A DNA stretch of 64,000 bases from Alcaligenaceae bacterium. GTDB lineage: Bacteria > Pseudomonadota > Gammaproteobacteria > Burkholderiales > Burkholderiaceae_B. The notes beneath the pieces are model-generated. The model was not told where the DNA came from and did no database searches. It was given only the letters and a program-made list of their open reading frames with translations. Below are positions 1 to 9,581 of the stretch, one piece after another; within the stretch, counting starts at the first letter, position 1; each line of letters begins with the position of its first letter. The position numbers were made by a program, and so were the translations under genes. The stretch is from assembly GCA_013416405.1 (NCBI GenBank), contig JACCET010000001.1, positions 1 through 64,000 on the forward strand. Direction: 5' to 3'.

Positions 1-23
1 GCACAGCAAGCTCGTTAGGATGC

Positions 24-56
24 ATTACTCCACCTGTTGGGATAAATTACTCCACC
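24..56. repeat. two 11-bp direct repeats (ATTACTCCACC)
   Basis: ATTACTCCACC occurs at 24-34 and again at 46-56 (22-bp period), and an inverted partial copy (GTGGAGT) follows at about 65-71. Closely spaced terminal repeats of this sort are seen at the ends of some insertion sequences. They lie just beyond the point where the neighbouring LysR gene loses its expected C-terminus, so they may mark the end of a mobile element extending left of the window. No transposase is visible, so this is only a suggestion. Confidence 0.35.
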
Positions 57-101
57 AAGAATTTAGTGGAGTCGCCATCCTCTACGATCTACTGCTGGCG
101 C

Positions 102-956
102 TCAAGATGGTTTTACCGGACGCGTACGATAGATCCCGCCGCCAGTGTCCAGTTCCCAGTCGGGCAGAACATGTAAGAGGGCACCAGCGACGATGTCGCG
201 GCTCATCAGCCATTCGCCAGCCCCCAGTATTCCCGCGTCAGCGCGGGCCGCTGCCAGCAGTGATTGGCTGTCATTAGCGGTCATACTACCTGTTGGAGAA
301 ATCGTTTGAAGTTTGTTGCCGCAACGCAATCTCCAATGAGGAAAGGATGCCAGTCCACTGAAGCGCAGGCAATTGTGTTTGGCGAGATCCTGAGGAGTTT
401 TCGGCATGCCATGCTTTTCGATATAGGCAGGCGAAGCGCACAGTATCCGGCGATGATCGCTGAGTTTTCTGGCGATCAACCGGTTGTCTTCCAACTCACC
501 GATCCGTATGGCAGCGTCGAAGCCTTCATCAATGATGTCAACCAGGCGATCGCTATAGTCCGCGACGATCGACACATTAGGATAGGCCTTGAGAAACTCC
601 GGCAACATGGGGCCAAGCCAGAGCCGTCCCATGGCTGCCGGTAATGCCAACCGCAGAGTACCCCGAATTTCTACAGCCCCGTCGGCAGCTTGCTGCTCTG
701 CTTCGGCGATCAATCCGATGGCTGAGCGTAGACGCTGCTCTAGCTTTACGCCGATATCAGTGATCTGCACCTGTCGAGTAGAACGCTCTACGAGCCGCAC
801 ACCGAGGCGCTTTTCCAGTGCCGCCAGTCGCTTGGAAACAACTGACGGGTGACGCTGTAATAACCGACCCGCCCCCACAAATGAGCCTTGTGAGGCCACG
901 GCTAGAAATGCAGCGATTTCGTCACTGTGCTGACTGTCTAGAACATCAAGATTCAT
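102..956 (-). CDS. LysR-family transcriptional regulator, C-terminus altered
   Basis: LysR-type regulator of 284 residues. The N-terminal winged helix-turn-helix spans about residues 8-65 (FLAVASQGSFVGAGRLLQRH), and the substrate-binding domain follows from about 90. The start overlaps the stop of the upstream quinone oxidoreductase by 4 nt (ATGA), so the two are probably co-transcribed and the regulator may act on that gene. The family normally continues after the LPDWEL..GGIY segment with a basic stretch and a final helix of some 15-25 residues. Here the frame runs into RTRPVKPS and stops. The tail therefore looks replaced or frameshifted near 102-135, and a pair of 11-bp repeats lies beyond it. 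It may still fold, but function is uncertain. Confidence 0.8.
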   Translation of the reverse strand: MNLDVLDSQHSDEIAAFLAVASQGSFVGAGRLLQRHPSVVSKRLAALEKRLGVRLVERSTRQVQITDIGVKLEQRLRSAIGLIAEAEQQAADGAVEIRGTLRLALPAAMGRLWLGPMLPEFLKAYPNVSIVADYSDRLVDIIDEGFDAAIRIGELEDNRLIARKLSDHRRILCASPAYIEKHGMPKTPQDLAKHNCLRFSGLASFPHWRLRCGNKLQTISPTGSMTANDSQSLLAAARADAGILGAGEWLMSRDIVAGALLHVLPDWELDTGGGIYRTRPVKPS

Positions 957-1933
957 GGTTTTAGAATTATCGCTCCTGATGAACGTCCCGATTCCAGGTC
1001 GGCATGTGCGCGTGCTGCGTCAGCCAGCGGATAGCTGGCCCAGATCTGAGGCGTGATAATACCCGCGCCGATAGCTGCCAGGACATCCTGCGCTCGTTCC
1101 TGGTACTCAGCGACACTCGCCGTATGGGCTGCCAGAGACGGCCGCGTCAGGAACAGTGACCCTTTTGTGTTAAGTTTTGCCAGTTCAACCGCTGAGGGCA
1201 CGCCAGATGACGCGCCGAATGACACCATCAGGCCACGTGGCCTTAGGCTGTCCAGCGAGGCTTCGAAGGAAACCCGCCCAATCGGATCATAGACAACGTC
1301 CACCTTTCTGCCATCGGTGATACTTGCAACCTTCGATGCCAGGGTGTCGGGATCGAAAACCAGAACGTGATCGCAGCCCAAGGCCTGTGCTTTTTCAACA
1401 CTGGCCTGCTTTGAAACCACACCGATCACGTGGGCGCCCAGGTGCTTTGCCCACGGCACCATGATTGCCCCCAGCCCTCCGGCGACACCATAAAGAAGTA
1501 TGGTTGTGCCCGGCCCGACGGGATAAGTCGATTTCAGAAGATATTGCGCGGTGATGCCCTTGAACATAGTGGCCGCCGCATTTTCAAATGACAGTTCATC
1601 CGGAATCTTGACCAGTCGCTCCGCCGGATAAAGTCGGGCTGCCGCATAAGCACCCATGGGGCCCGTCGCATAAGCCACTCGATCACCCACTTGCACATTG
1701 CTGACTCCGGCACCGACAGCAGCCACGCGGCCAGCGCCTTCCAATCCAAGGCCGGAAGGTAATGGAATAGGTACCGCACCATTGCGTTGGGTAACATCGA
1801 GAAAATTTACACCAATAGCTTCTTGTTCCAGCCGTACCTCGCCAGCCCCAGGAAAGAGTTCGCCGATTGTCTCGACTTTTAACACGTCGGGCTCACCCAC
1901 CTCGGTAAATCGGATCACGGATGTCATGGTCAT
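953..1933 (-). CDS. zinc-independent quinone oxidoreductase (QOR family)
   Basis: Medium-chain dehydrogenase/reductase of the NADPH:quinone oxidoreductase branch, about 326 residues. An N-terminal GroES-like domain contains GVNFLDVTQRNG, followed by GLEGAGRVAAVG. The Rossmann domain carries LLYGVAGGLGAIMVPWAKHLG, in line with NADPH binding, and there are no structural-zinc cysteines. It probably reduces quinones or other enones in the cytosol using NADPH. AGAGG precedes tandem ATGs at 1933 and 1927; either could be the start, and 1927 has the better spacing. The stop overlaps the LysR start by 4 nt, suggesting a two-gene operon. A second QOR homologue lies at 14081-15067. Confidence 0.85.
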   Translation of the reverse strand: MTMTSVIRFTEVGEPDVLKVETIGELFPGAGEVRLEQEAIGVNFLDVTQRNGAVPIPLPSGLGLEGAGRVAAVGAGVSNVQVGDRVAYATGPMGAYAAARLYPAERLVKIPDELSFENAAATMFKGITAQYLLKSTYPVGPGTTILLYGVAGGLGAIMVPWAKHLGAHVIGVVSKQASVEKAQALGCDHVLVFDPDTLASKVASITDGRKVDVVYDPIGRVSFEASLDSLRPRGLMVSFGASSGVPSAVELAKLNTKGSLFLTRPSLAAHTASVAEYQERAQDVLAAIGAGIITPQIWASYPLADAARAHADLESGRSSGAIILKP

Positions 1934-2012
1934 TTTCCTCTCGGTCACAAGCAACTATCAAATAGATGATCGATTATAAGAAGCGAGCTTCCGATAAACA
2001 ATACAGGATAAT

Positions 2013-2029
2013 TGCACTTTATTAGTGCA
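2013..2029. promoter_or_regulatory. 6-bp inverted repeat, possible operator
   Basis: TGCACT-TTATT-AGTGCA is a perfect inverted repeat about 80 bp upstream of the quinone oxidoreductase start, the right place for a regulator site such as that of the co-transcribed LysR protein. The T-N11-A geometry fits LysR sites loosely. Nothing links the site to a particular protein. The rest of 1934-2190 holds no gene that I can support. Confidence 0.3.
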
Positions 2030-2190
2030 CACAGCGCAGCAATATCGTGGTGGCGCTGGACTCGTTCAATCCAACCACTTCCACAGATGTGCCTTCGCGT
2101 CGCAGCTTCATGACTATCTGGATACAACGCTGGCAGTGCCAGTCTTGTTTTTCCGCACCAGCAAGCAGCAGTGTTTTTTCGGAGTGATCT

Positions 2191-2814
2191 TTGCGGACAC
2201 TGGCAGTGTTCACATTTCGGTTCAACTTTCCTGTAGTTAACCTGGAAAGCTGGCGCTCCCGCATGAGCGAGCTTTTGGAGCTGGCCCCAAAAAATCCTTT
2301 TGCGGTCATTATGCTGGCGCAGCTGGAGGCCAATAGCAAGTATCCGGGTCAGCAGCAATTTGTACGTAAAACGGCGCTAGTAAAACATCTGTACGAATGG
2401 GGTTTCGACCGCGATCAAATTGTTCAGCTCTTTAACATTCTGGATGCTATGCTAGTGTTGCCGGTTTCTATGGAGCAGCACTTTATCCAGGCTATCAGCC
2501 AGATCGAAGAGGAATACAAAATGACCTACGTCAACACCATTGAACGCGTCGCGCTCAGGCGCGGACGTGAGGAAGGTATTAAAGAGGGAAAGCAAGAAGG
2601 GAAAGAGGAAGGCATGAAGGAGGGCATAAAGGAAGGCATGAAGGAGGGCAGACGTGCAACCGCCACCAATATTCTTATCGCCTTGATCACTCACAAGTTC
2701 GGAGAACTTCCCGATTGGGCCTTGGCCCGCCTGGCCGATGCAGATCAATCCAGCCTGGATCGATGGGCTGTACAGATTCTGGATGCTCAGCGCATAGAGG
2801 ATGTGTTTGGTTGA
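2191..2814 (+). pseudogene. 3' fragment of Rpn/PDDEXK-type nuclease gene (DUF4351 C-terminus)
   Basis: The 207-residue frame matches only the C-terminal two thirds of the large cytosolic Rpn/transposase-like nuclease family. It begins at FNFPVV.L..W, continues through NPFAVIMLAQLEA, the LYEWGFDRDQIVQLFNILDAM helix pair and IEEEYKMTYVNTIERV, then a charged repeat (KEGKQEGKEEGMKEGIKEG) and a DUF4351-type tail (LPDWALARLADAD..LDRWAVQILDA). The N-terminal nuclease core with its catalytic acidic residues and Lys is absent. A stop lies at 2185 in this frame, and the only in-frame start is a TTG without a good ribosome-binding site. I read it as a 5'-truncated remnant, probably inert. Confidence 0.7.
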
Positions 2815-2873
2815 GTAGTAGTCCAGAAGAGTTATCGATAAAGCAATTGTGCGATCTAGTCCAATCGCCCGCA

Positions 2874-3500
2874 TCAGGCCGCAACAGCCCCCAGCAACAT
2901 TCCCGTCTCATACACCGGCAGGCCCATCACTCCTGTGTAGCTGCCCGAAATGCGCTCCACGAATAATCCGGCCTTGCCCTGTATGCCGTAGGCGCCGGCT
3001 TTGCCCATGGGTTCTCCACTGACGCAATAGGCCTGGATCTCGGCTTCGGTCAGGGTCTTGAAATGCACCTCGGTGACAGAGACGGCCTCGTGCAGGGCGC
3101 CGGCGTGTGCCAGGACCACGGCGGTGCGCACTTCGTGTCGGCGGCCGGACAGCCTGCGCAGCATGCTGTGTGCGTCGCCGGCATTCAGGGGTTTGCCCAG
3201 AATGTCGTCATCCAGAATGACGGTGGTGTCGGCCGACAGTATGGGTCGGTTGTTGTCCAGTGGTTCGCCATCCGCCAGCGCGGCCGTGGCACTGACGGCT
3301 GTCAGCCACTGCACGGCTCGCAGCGCCTTTTCACGGGCTGTGCGCAGCACGTAAATGTGCGGAGGCTCGTTGGGCAGGCGCGGCTCGTCTTCACCTGGAG
3401 GCGCGGGCACGCGCAGCACGTCGTGTGCAACGCCCATTTGCAGCAGGATTTCGTGGCGGCGCGGGCTGGCCGAGGCCAGATAGATGCAGGGTGGATTCAT
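2874..3500 (-). CDS. maf: Maf-like nucleoside triphosphate pyrophosphatase
   Basis: Maf/YhdE family protein of 208 residues that hydrolyses non-canonical or pyrimidine NTPs (dTTP/UTP) to the monophosphate, as house-cleaning; the family was first described as septum-formation inhibitors. The signature is complete: LASASPRRHEIL at the N-terminus, the catalytic-site SADTTV, and GKAGAYGIQGKAG toward the C-terminus. The start ATG at 3500 follows the pyruvate kinase stop (3512) by 11 nt, so the two are probably co-transcribed. Length is normal (about 190-210). A frame open further upstream only reads through pyk and was not used. Confidence 0.93.
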   Translation of the reverse strand: MNPPCIYLASASPRRHEILLQMGVAHDVLRVPAPPGEDEPRLPNEPPHIYVLRTAREKALRAVQWLTAVSATAALADGEPLDNNRPILSADTTVILDDDILGKPLNAGDAHSMLRRLSGRRHEVRTAVVLAHAGALHEAVSVTEVHFKTLTEAEIQAYCVSGEPMGKAGAYGIQGKAGLFVERISGSYTGVMGLPVYETGMLLGAVAA

Positions 3501-3511
3501 GTTGCGCCGGC

Positions 3512-4951
3512 CTATTTGGCCTTCAGGATTTTCATGCCGTTGGTACCGCCGCTGTTGCTGTAGAAGTCGCCCTTGGTCAGTATGACCCAGTCGCCCTTCT
3601 TTATCAGTGCGCGCTCTTTGAGCTGGTCTATGGCCTGGTCGCTGACCAGGGCGGGGTCTATGCGGGCCGCATCGAAAGGCACGGTGTACACGCCGCGAAA
3701 CATGGCTGCACGTCGCTGTGTGCCGGGATGACGGGTGTAGCAGTAGATGGGCACGCCTGAACGTATGCGCGACATAATCAGGGGAGTGTGGCCGCTTTCG
3801 GTCAGGCAGATGATGGCCTTGACGCCGGGGAAATGGTTGGCGGCATACATGGCGGCCAGGGCGATGGTTTCGTCGCAGCGACTGAAGGTTTCGCCCAGAC
3901 GATGTTGCGAGCGCGTGGTGGTGGGCTCTTGTTCGGCGCCCAGGCACACGCGGGCCATGGCCTGTACGGCTTCCACGGGATATTGTCCCGACGCGCTTTC
4001 GGCCGACAGCATGACGGCGTCGGTGTAGTCCAGCACGGCGTTGGCCACGTCCGAGACCTCGGCCCGCGAGGGTATGGGACTGCTGATCATGGATTCCATC
4101 ATCTGTGTGGCGGTAATCACCAGCTTGTTGTGGGTGCGTGCATGCTGGATGATGCGTTTCTGTATGCCGACCAGGCGGGCATCGCCCACTTCTACGCCAA
4201 GGTCGCCACGCGCCACCATGACGCCGTCGCTGACCTTAATGATGGCATCCAGTGCACGATCATCGGCCACGGCTTCGGCGCGTTCTATCTTGGCAATAAT
4301 CCAGGCTTTGCTGCCAGTGGCCTGAACCAGTTTGCGGGCTTCTTGGATGTCGCTGCCATAGCGGGGAAACGACACGGCCACATAATCCATGTCCAGTTCC
4401 GCCGCCAGTTTGATGTCTTCCCTGTCTTTGTCGGTCAGGCTGGGCGCCGATATGCCGCCGCCACGGCGATTGATGCCTTTGTTGTTCGACAAGGGGCCAC
4501 CCACGGTCACGATGGTGTGTACTTCGTGTTCTTCCACATGCTCAACCTGCAGCACCACGCGGCCATCGTCCAACAGCAGCTCGTCGCCAGGGTGGCAGTC
4601 TTGCACCAGGCTGGGGTAATCGATGCCCACTATGGTTTCGTCGCCGGCCTCGCCGGGGTGGTTTCTGGACAAGGTGAAGGGCTGGCCGGCATGCAGGACG
4701 ACTTTTTCGTTCTTGAAGCGGGCGATGCGGATTTTCGGGCCTTGCAGATCGCCCATGATGGCCACGTACTTGCCATGCTTTTCCGATAGCGAGCGAACCA
4801 ACTGGGCACGCTGACGATGGTCATCAGCCTGACCGTGCGAGAAATTCAGCCGCGCAACATCCATGCCGGCCAGTATCAGTTGTTCGATTTTTTCGGGACT
4901 GGAGCTGGCGGGGCCCAGTGTGGCTACGATCTTGGTGCGACGGGTGCTCAT
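3512..4951 (-). CDS. pyk: pyruvate kinase
   Basis: Glycolytic enzyme converting phosphoenolpyruvate and ADP to pyruvate and ATP. It has 479 residues, the usual length for bacterial type II pyruvate kinases. Seen: N-terminal TKIVATLGPAS, the active-site lysine segment IIAKIERAEAV near 220, the DGVMVARGDLGVE signature, ITATQMMESMI, and a C-terminal regulatory domain ending in SGGTNGMKILK. The K+/Mg2+ binding pattern RLNFSHG is near residue 35. It sits between rlmH (42 nt upstream) and maf, in a run of leftward housekeeping genes. Confidence 0.96.
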   Translation of the reverse strand: MSTRRTKIVATLGPASSSPEKIEQLILAGMDVARLNFSHGQADDHRQRAQLVRSLSEKHGKYVAIMGDLQGPKIRIARFKNEKVVLHAGQPFTLSRNHPGEAGDETIVGIDYPSLVQDCHPGDELLLDDGRVVLQVEHVEEHEVHTIVTVGGPLSNNKGINRRGGGISAPSLTDKDREDIKLAAELDMDYVAVSFPRYGSDIQEARKLVQATGSKAWIIAKIERAEAVADDRALDAIIKVSDGVMVARGDLGVEVGDARLVGIQKRIIQHARTHNKLVITATQMMESMISSPIPSRAEVSDVANAVLDYTDAVMLSAESASGQYPVEAVQAMARVCLGAEQEPTTTRSQHRLGETFSRCDETIALAAMYAANHFPGVKAIICLTESGHTPLIMSRIRSGVPIYCYTRHPGTQRRAAMFRGVYTVPFDAARIDPALVSDQAIDQLKERALIKKGDWVILTKGDFYSNSGGTNGMKILKAK

Positions 4952-4993
4952 GTGGCGACCTTTTATGATGTTGGGCCTGGGAGTGTAGGGGTA

Positions 4994-5464
4994 TCAGGCT
5001 CTGTGGTAGGGGTGGCCTGTCATGATAGCCCAGGCTCTGTACAGTTGTTCAGCCAATACGACGCGTACCATGGGGTGGGGCAGCGTGAGCGAAGACAGCC
5101 GCAGCTTGCCGTTGCAGGCTTGCTTCAGGCTAGGATCCAGTCCATCGGGCCCGCCTACCAGCAAGGCCACATCGTGACCCTCGCCGCGCCATTTTTCCAG
5201 TTCGGCAGCCAGGCCCATGGTGCTGATGTCTTTGCCGTGTTCGTCCAGGGCTATGCGCAGGGCATGGGCCGGGATGGCGGCCTCGATGCGCCGCGCTTCG
5301 GCCTGCATCATTTGCGCGGGTGTTTTGCCCGACGTGCGAGGTTCGGGCTTGATTTCTTTCAATTCCAGCGAGCAATCAGCGGGCAGCCGCTTGGCATAAT
5401 CACGCCAGGCTGTCTCGACCCAGTCCGGCATGCGCAGTCCTACGGCCACAACGATCAGTTTCAT
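4994..5464 (-). CDS. rlmH: 23S rRNA pseudouridine-1915 N3-methyltransferase
   Basis: SPOUT-class methyltransferase of 156 residues that modifies pseudouridine 1915 in helix 69 of 23S rRNA, using S-adenosylmethionine. The trefoil-knot SAM site is visible as [10 protein letters not shown] near residue 105, with the family-typical C-terminus ([18 protein letters not shown]) ending in GHPYHRA. It lies 15 nt after rsfS, a common pairing of two ribosome-acting genes. Length and termini match the family exactly. Confidence 0.96.
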   Translation of the reverse strand: MKLIVVAVGLRMPDWVETAWRDYAKRLPADCSLELKEIKPEPRTSGKTPAQMMQAEARRIEAAIPAHALRIALDEHGKDISTMGLAAELEKWRGEGHDVALLVGGPDGLDPSLKQACNGKLRLSSLTLPHPMVRVVLAEQLYRAWAIMTGHPYHRA

Positions 5465-5479
5465 GGGCCGGGCCTGCTG

Positions 5480-5884
5480 TCAGTCGTCGTCGATGTCATC
5501 GAAGTCGTAGGACTCGGGGGTAGTGGGCTGCGTGGATTGTGGCAGCAGCTTTACCCGCACCGGCTTGCCGCCCCAGATTTCTTCCAGGTTGTAGTACTGG
5601 CGCACCATGGGCTGCATGCAGTGCACGACAATGTCGCCCAGGTCGACCAACACCCATTCGCCGGTGTCGTCGCCTTCGTAGGCGACGATGGGCAGCTTGT
5701 GCTTGCGCGCGGCATCGGCCACGCTGGACGCGATGGAGCGAGTTTGCCGGTTCGAGGTACCGCTAGCGATGACGACGCGGTCGAACAAGCCCGTAATGTG
5801 GGAAGTGTTGAAGATCTTGATGTCTTGTGCCTTGACGTCTTCAAGAGCGTCTATAACCAAGCGTTGTAATTTTTGAATATCCAT
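5480..5884 (-). CDS. rsfS: ribosomal silencing factor RsfS
   Basis: RsfS (Iojap/YbeB) of 134 residues binds ribosomal protein L14 and blocks subunit joining, lowering translation under nutrient limitation. Seen: LVIDALEDVKAQDIKIFNTS, the DRVVIASGTSNRQ core, GEWVLVDLGDIVVHCM and YYNLEEIWG. An acidic tail (DFDDIDDD) closes the protein. The start at 5884 (MDIQKL) is chosen because homology begins there; the open frame upstream reaches into nadD. It lies 7 nt downstream of the nadD stop. Confidence 0.95.
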   Translation of the reverse strand: MDIQKLQRLVIDALEDVKAQDIKIFNTSHITGLFDRVVIASGTSNRQTRSIASSVADAARKHKLPIVAYEGDDTGEWVLVDLGDIVVHCMQPMVRQYYNLEEIWGGKPVRVKLLPQSTQPTTPESYDFDDIDDD

Positions 5885-5891
5885 GGTGTGA

Positions 5892-6509
5892 CTATACCGT
5901 GAGACTTTGGGTGGAAGGAGGCTGATACAGCCCATTTTTTTTAATGTATTGCTCGACAGCAACATCAAGCAGGCCAGCAGTGGATGCGCCGGCGGCCAAG
6001 CGCTGCCGGATCAGGGTGGCTGATATGGACGTGGGCTCGAAAGGCAGGTGAATCAGGCTGCGGCCTATGTGCGCCAGGTGCTCGCTTAATGACGCTGGCG
6101 CCTGGAGAACCGAGCCTGGCCGCTGAGCCACGGCCAGATGCGCCAGGCGGGTAATATCTTGCCAGGAGTCCCAGGAGCAGAAGTTCTCCAGCTGGTCGGC
6201 ACCCAGTATCCAGTAGTATTCAGGCCCAGCAGGCAGTTGGCGCAGCGTGTCTATGGTGTAGCTGGCTCCGCCCCGTGTTATTTCCATGGGGTTGATGCGC
6301 AAATAAGCTTCACGGCGGCTGGCAATGTCCAGCATGGCCAGCCGGTGTTCGCTGCTGGCCGCCAGAGGTTCGCGCTGCCAGGGATTGGCCGCCGGTATCA
6401 GCTGAACTTCTTCCAAGCCTAAAAACTGCCAGGCGGTGCGAGCCAGGCTGATATGGGCCAGGTGTATGGGGTCAAAACTGCCACCAAGCAGGCCTGTTTT
6501 TACAGCCAT
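5892..6509 (-). CDS. nadD: nicotinate-nucleotide adenylyltransferase
   Basis: NadD transfers AMP from ATP to nicotinate mononucleotide in NAD synthesis. It has 205 residues. The nucleotidyltransferase motif [11 protein letters not shown] is at about residues 9-19, and the C-terminal phosphate-binding motif appears as [10 protein letters not shown] near 170 (usually SSTxIR). The start at 6509 overlaps the hemF stop by 10 nt, implying coupled translation. It is followed closely by rsfS, an arrangement found in many beta- and gammaproteobacteria. Confidence 0.94.
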   Translation of the reverse strand: MAVKTGLLGGSFDPIHLAHISLARTAWQFLGLEEVQLIPAANPWQREPLAASSEHRLAMLDIASRREAYLRINPMEITRGGASYTIDTLRQLPAGPEYYWILGADQLENFCSWDSWQDITRLAHLAVAQRPGSVLQAPASLSEHLAHIGRSLIHLPFEPTSISATLIRQRLAAGASTAGLLDVAVEQYIKKNGLYQPPSTQSLTV

Positions 6510-7404
6510 GCGCGTGGTTTCAGGAAGTCGGACAGCGCGGCTTCGGGCGTGTCTGCGCTGGGCGTCCAGTTGTAGCGCCACGTGGCCGTGGGGGGCATAG
6601 ATAGCAGAATGGACTCGGTACGGCCACCCGACTGCAGGCCAAAGAGCGTGCCTCGGTCGAAGACCAGGTTGAATTCTACATAACGGCCCCGGCGGTAAGC
6701 CTGGAAGTCGCGTTCTTGCTCGGTGTAGGTCGTGTTCCGGCGTTTTTCGATGATGGGCAGGTAGGCGTTCAGGAAGCTGTCGCCCACCGAACGGGTCAGC
6801 GCGAAGCTGTGCTCGAAGCTTGACTCGTTCAAGTCGTCGAAAAACAGTCCACCCACGCCGCGAGTTTCATCGCGGTGCTTAAGGTAAAAGTATTCGTCGC
6901 ACCATTTCTTGTAGGCGGGATATTTTTCTGGCCCAAAAGAGGCGACGGCGTCGTGGCAAACCTGATGGAAGTGGCGGGCGTCTTCTTCAAAGGGGTAGTA
7001 AGGCGTCAGATCCAGGCCGCCGCCGAACCAGAACACATCGTCGTCGGTGCTGCCTGGTATTGCGCGGGCAACGAACAAACGCACGTTCATGTGGACGGTC
7101 GGTATATAGGGGTTGCGCGGATGCAGCACCAGAGACACGCCCATGGCTTCCCAGGGCCGGCCTGCTAGTTCCTTGCGGTGGGCGCTGGCCGACGGGGGCA
7201 GTGTCTTGCCTTGAACGTGGCTGAATAGCACGCCTGCCCTTTCCAGCAGGGGGCCGCCTTCCAGATAGCGCGAAATGCCACCACCACCTTCGTCGCGTGA
7301 CCATTGGTCGGTCTGGAAAGGAGTGCCGTCGGCGGTTTCCAGGGCCGACACAATACGGGATTGCAAATCTAGGAAGTAGTCGTAGGCCGTTGAAATCGCG
7401 ACGG

Positions 7405-7408
<4 letters not shown>
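6500..7408 (-). CDS. hemF: oxygen-dependent coproporphyrinogen III oxidase
   Basis: HemF carries out aerobic oxidative decarboxylation of coproporphyrinogen III to protoporphyrinogen IX in haem synthesis. The product has 302 residues, close to the family norm. Seen: HMNVRLF, a [13 protein letters not shown] block, [20 protein letters not shown], and the C-terminal [17 protein letters not shown] and [12 protein letters not shown]. The start ATG at 7408 overlaps the purD stop by 4 nt (ATGA), and its own stop overlaps nadD, so purD-hemF-nadD look translationally coupled. Confidence 0.96.
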
Positions 7409-8694
<1,286 letters not shown>

Positions 8695-8735
8695 GTTATG
8701 GGTGCTTGAACGCTCAAGTAGATTAAAAGTGAGTG

Positions 8736-9479
8736 CTACTCGTCGAGGTCGTTAGACTCGTCGAAGGTGGCGGTGGAGTAGACCTCTTGGACGTCGTCCA
8801 GGCCTTCGAGCATATCCAGCATTTTCTGCATCTTGATCGCGTCGTCGCCAGCGAGTTCGGCTTCGTTCAGGGCTTTCATGACGATGTCTTGAACTTCGGG
8901 CGTCAGGCCCGCCTGCTCGAATGCAGCCTTGACGGCGGCGTAATCGGCTGGAGCGGTAATGACCTCGATCATGCCTTCTTCGTCGGTCAGAATGTCTTCG
9001 GCGCCGGCTTCCAGGGCTGCTTCCATGACGGCTTCTTCAGAGGTGCCCGGTGCAAAAAGGAATTGTCCGCAGTGCTTGAACATGAAAGCCACTGAGCCTT
9101 CTTGCCCCAGGTTGCCGCCGTTCTTGCTGAATGCGTGGCGCACTTCTGCCACCGTGCGCATGCGATTATCGGTCATGCAGTCGACAATAACAGCTGCGCC
9201 GCCCACGCCGTAGCCTTCGTAGCGGATTTCCTCATAGTTGGAACCATCGGCCGCGCCCGCGCCGCGCTGTATGGCGCGCTGGATGTTGTCTTTGGGCATA
9301 TTGGCGGCGGTGGCCTTGTCCCAGGCAAGTCGCAAGCGTGGATTGGTGTCGGGATCGGGGCCGGCGGCACGCGCCGCAACGGTGATTTCACGAATGATTT
9401 TTGTCCAGAGTTTGCCCCGCTTGGCATCTTGGCGACCCTTTCGGTGCTGGATATTCGCCCATTTACTGTGTCCGGCCAT
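8736..9479 (-). CDS. YebC/PmpR-family DNA-binding regulatory protein
   Basis: YebC/TACO1 family, 247 residues, beginning with the diagnostic [22 protein letters not shown]. Members act as transcriptional regulators, and more recently some have been linked to translation through difficult proline stretches. The second family block ([20 protein letters not shown]) and the acidic C-terminus are present. It is first in the leftward run and transcribed divergently from the HerA-like gene (102 bp gap), so the promoters of both lie in 9480-9581. Confidence 0.93.
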   Translation of the reverse strand: MAGHSKWANIQHRKGRQDAKRGKLWTKIIREITVAARAAGPDPDTNPRLRLAWDKATAANMPKDNIQRAIQRGAGAADGSNYEEIRYEGYGVGGAAVIVDCMTDNRMRTVAEVRHAFSKNGGNLGQEGSVAFMFKHCGQFLFAPGTSEEAVMEAALEAGAEDILTDEEGMIEVITAPADYAAVKAAFEQAGLTPEVQDIVMKALNEAELAGDDAIKMQKMLDMLEGLDDVQEVYSTATFDESNDLDE

Positions 9480-9581
9480 AAAAGTCTTGTTTAATTACGA
9501 GTTACGGTGCCCTATTTTAGCGCGTGCAGTAAGGAGAGCATCGAATTACACTTGGGGTCCTTTTATTTGCCTTTTTGCGGA

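Noticed and set aside
2452-2911. Minus-strand frames over the Rpn remnant and the maf 3' end
   Set aside because: They are antisense to the DUF4351-like sequence, which has clear family patterns on the plus strand.
3788-4789. 333-codon plus-strand frame over pyk
   Set aside because: Complete antisense overlap with pyruvate kinase and a Gly/His/Ala-rich composition typical of shadow frames.
4817-5869. 350-codon open frame on the plus strand
   Set aside because: It lies antisense to pyk, rlmH and rsfS, all certain genes, and its sequence shows no family features; it is a high-GC shadow frame.
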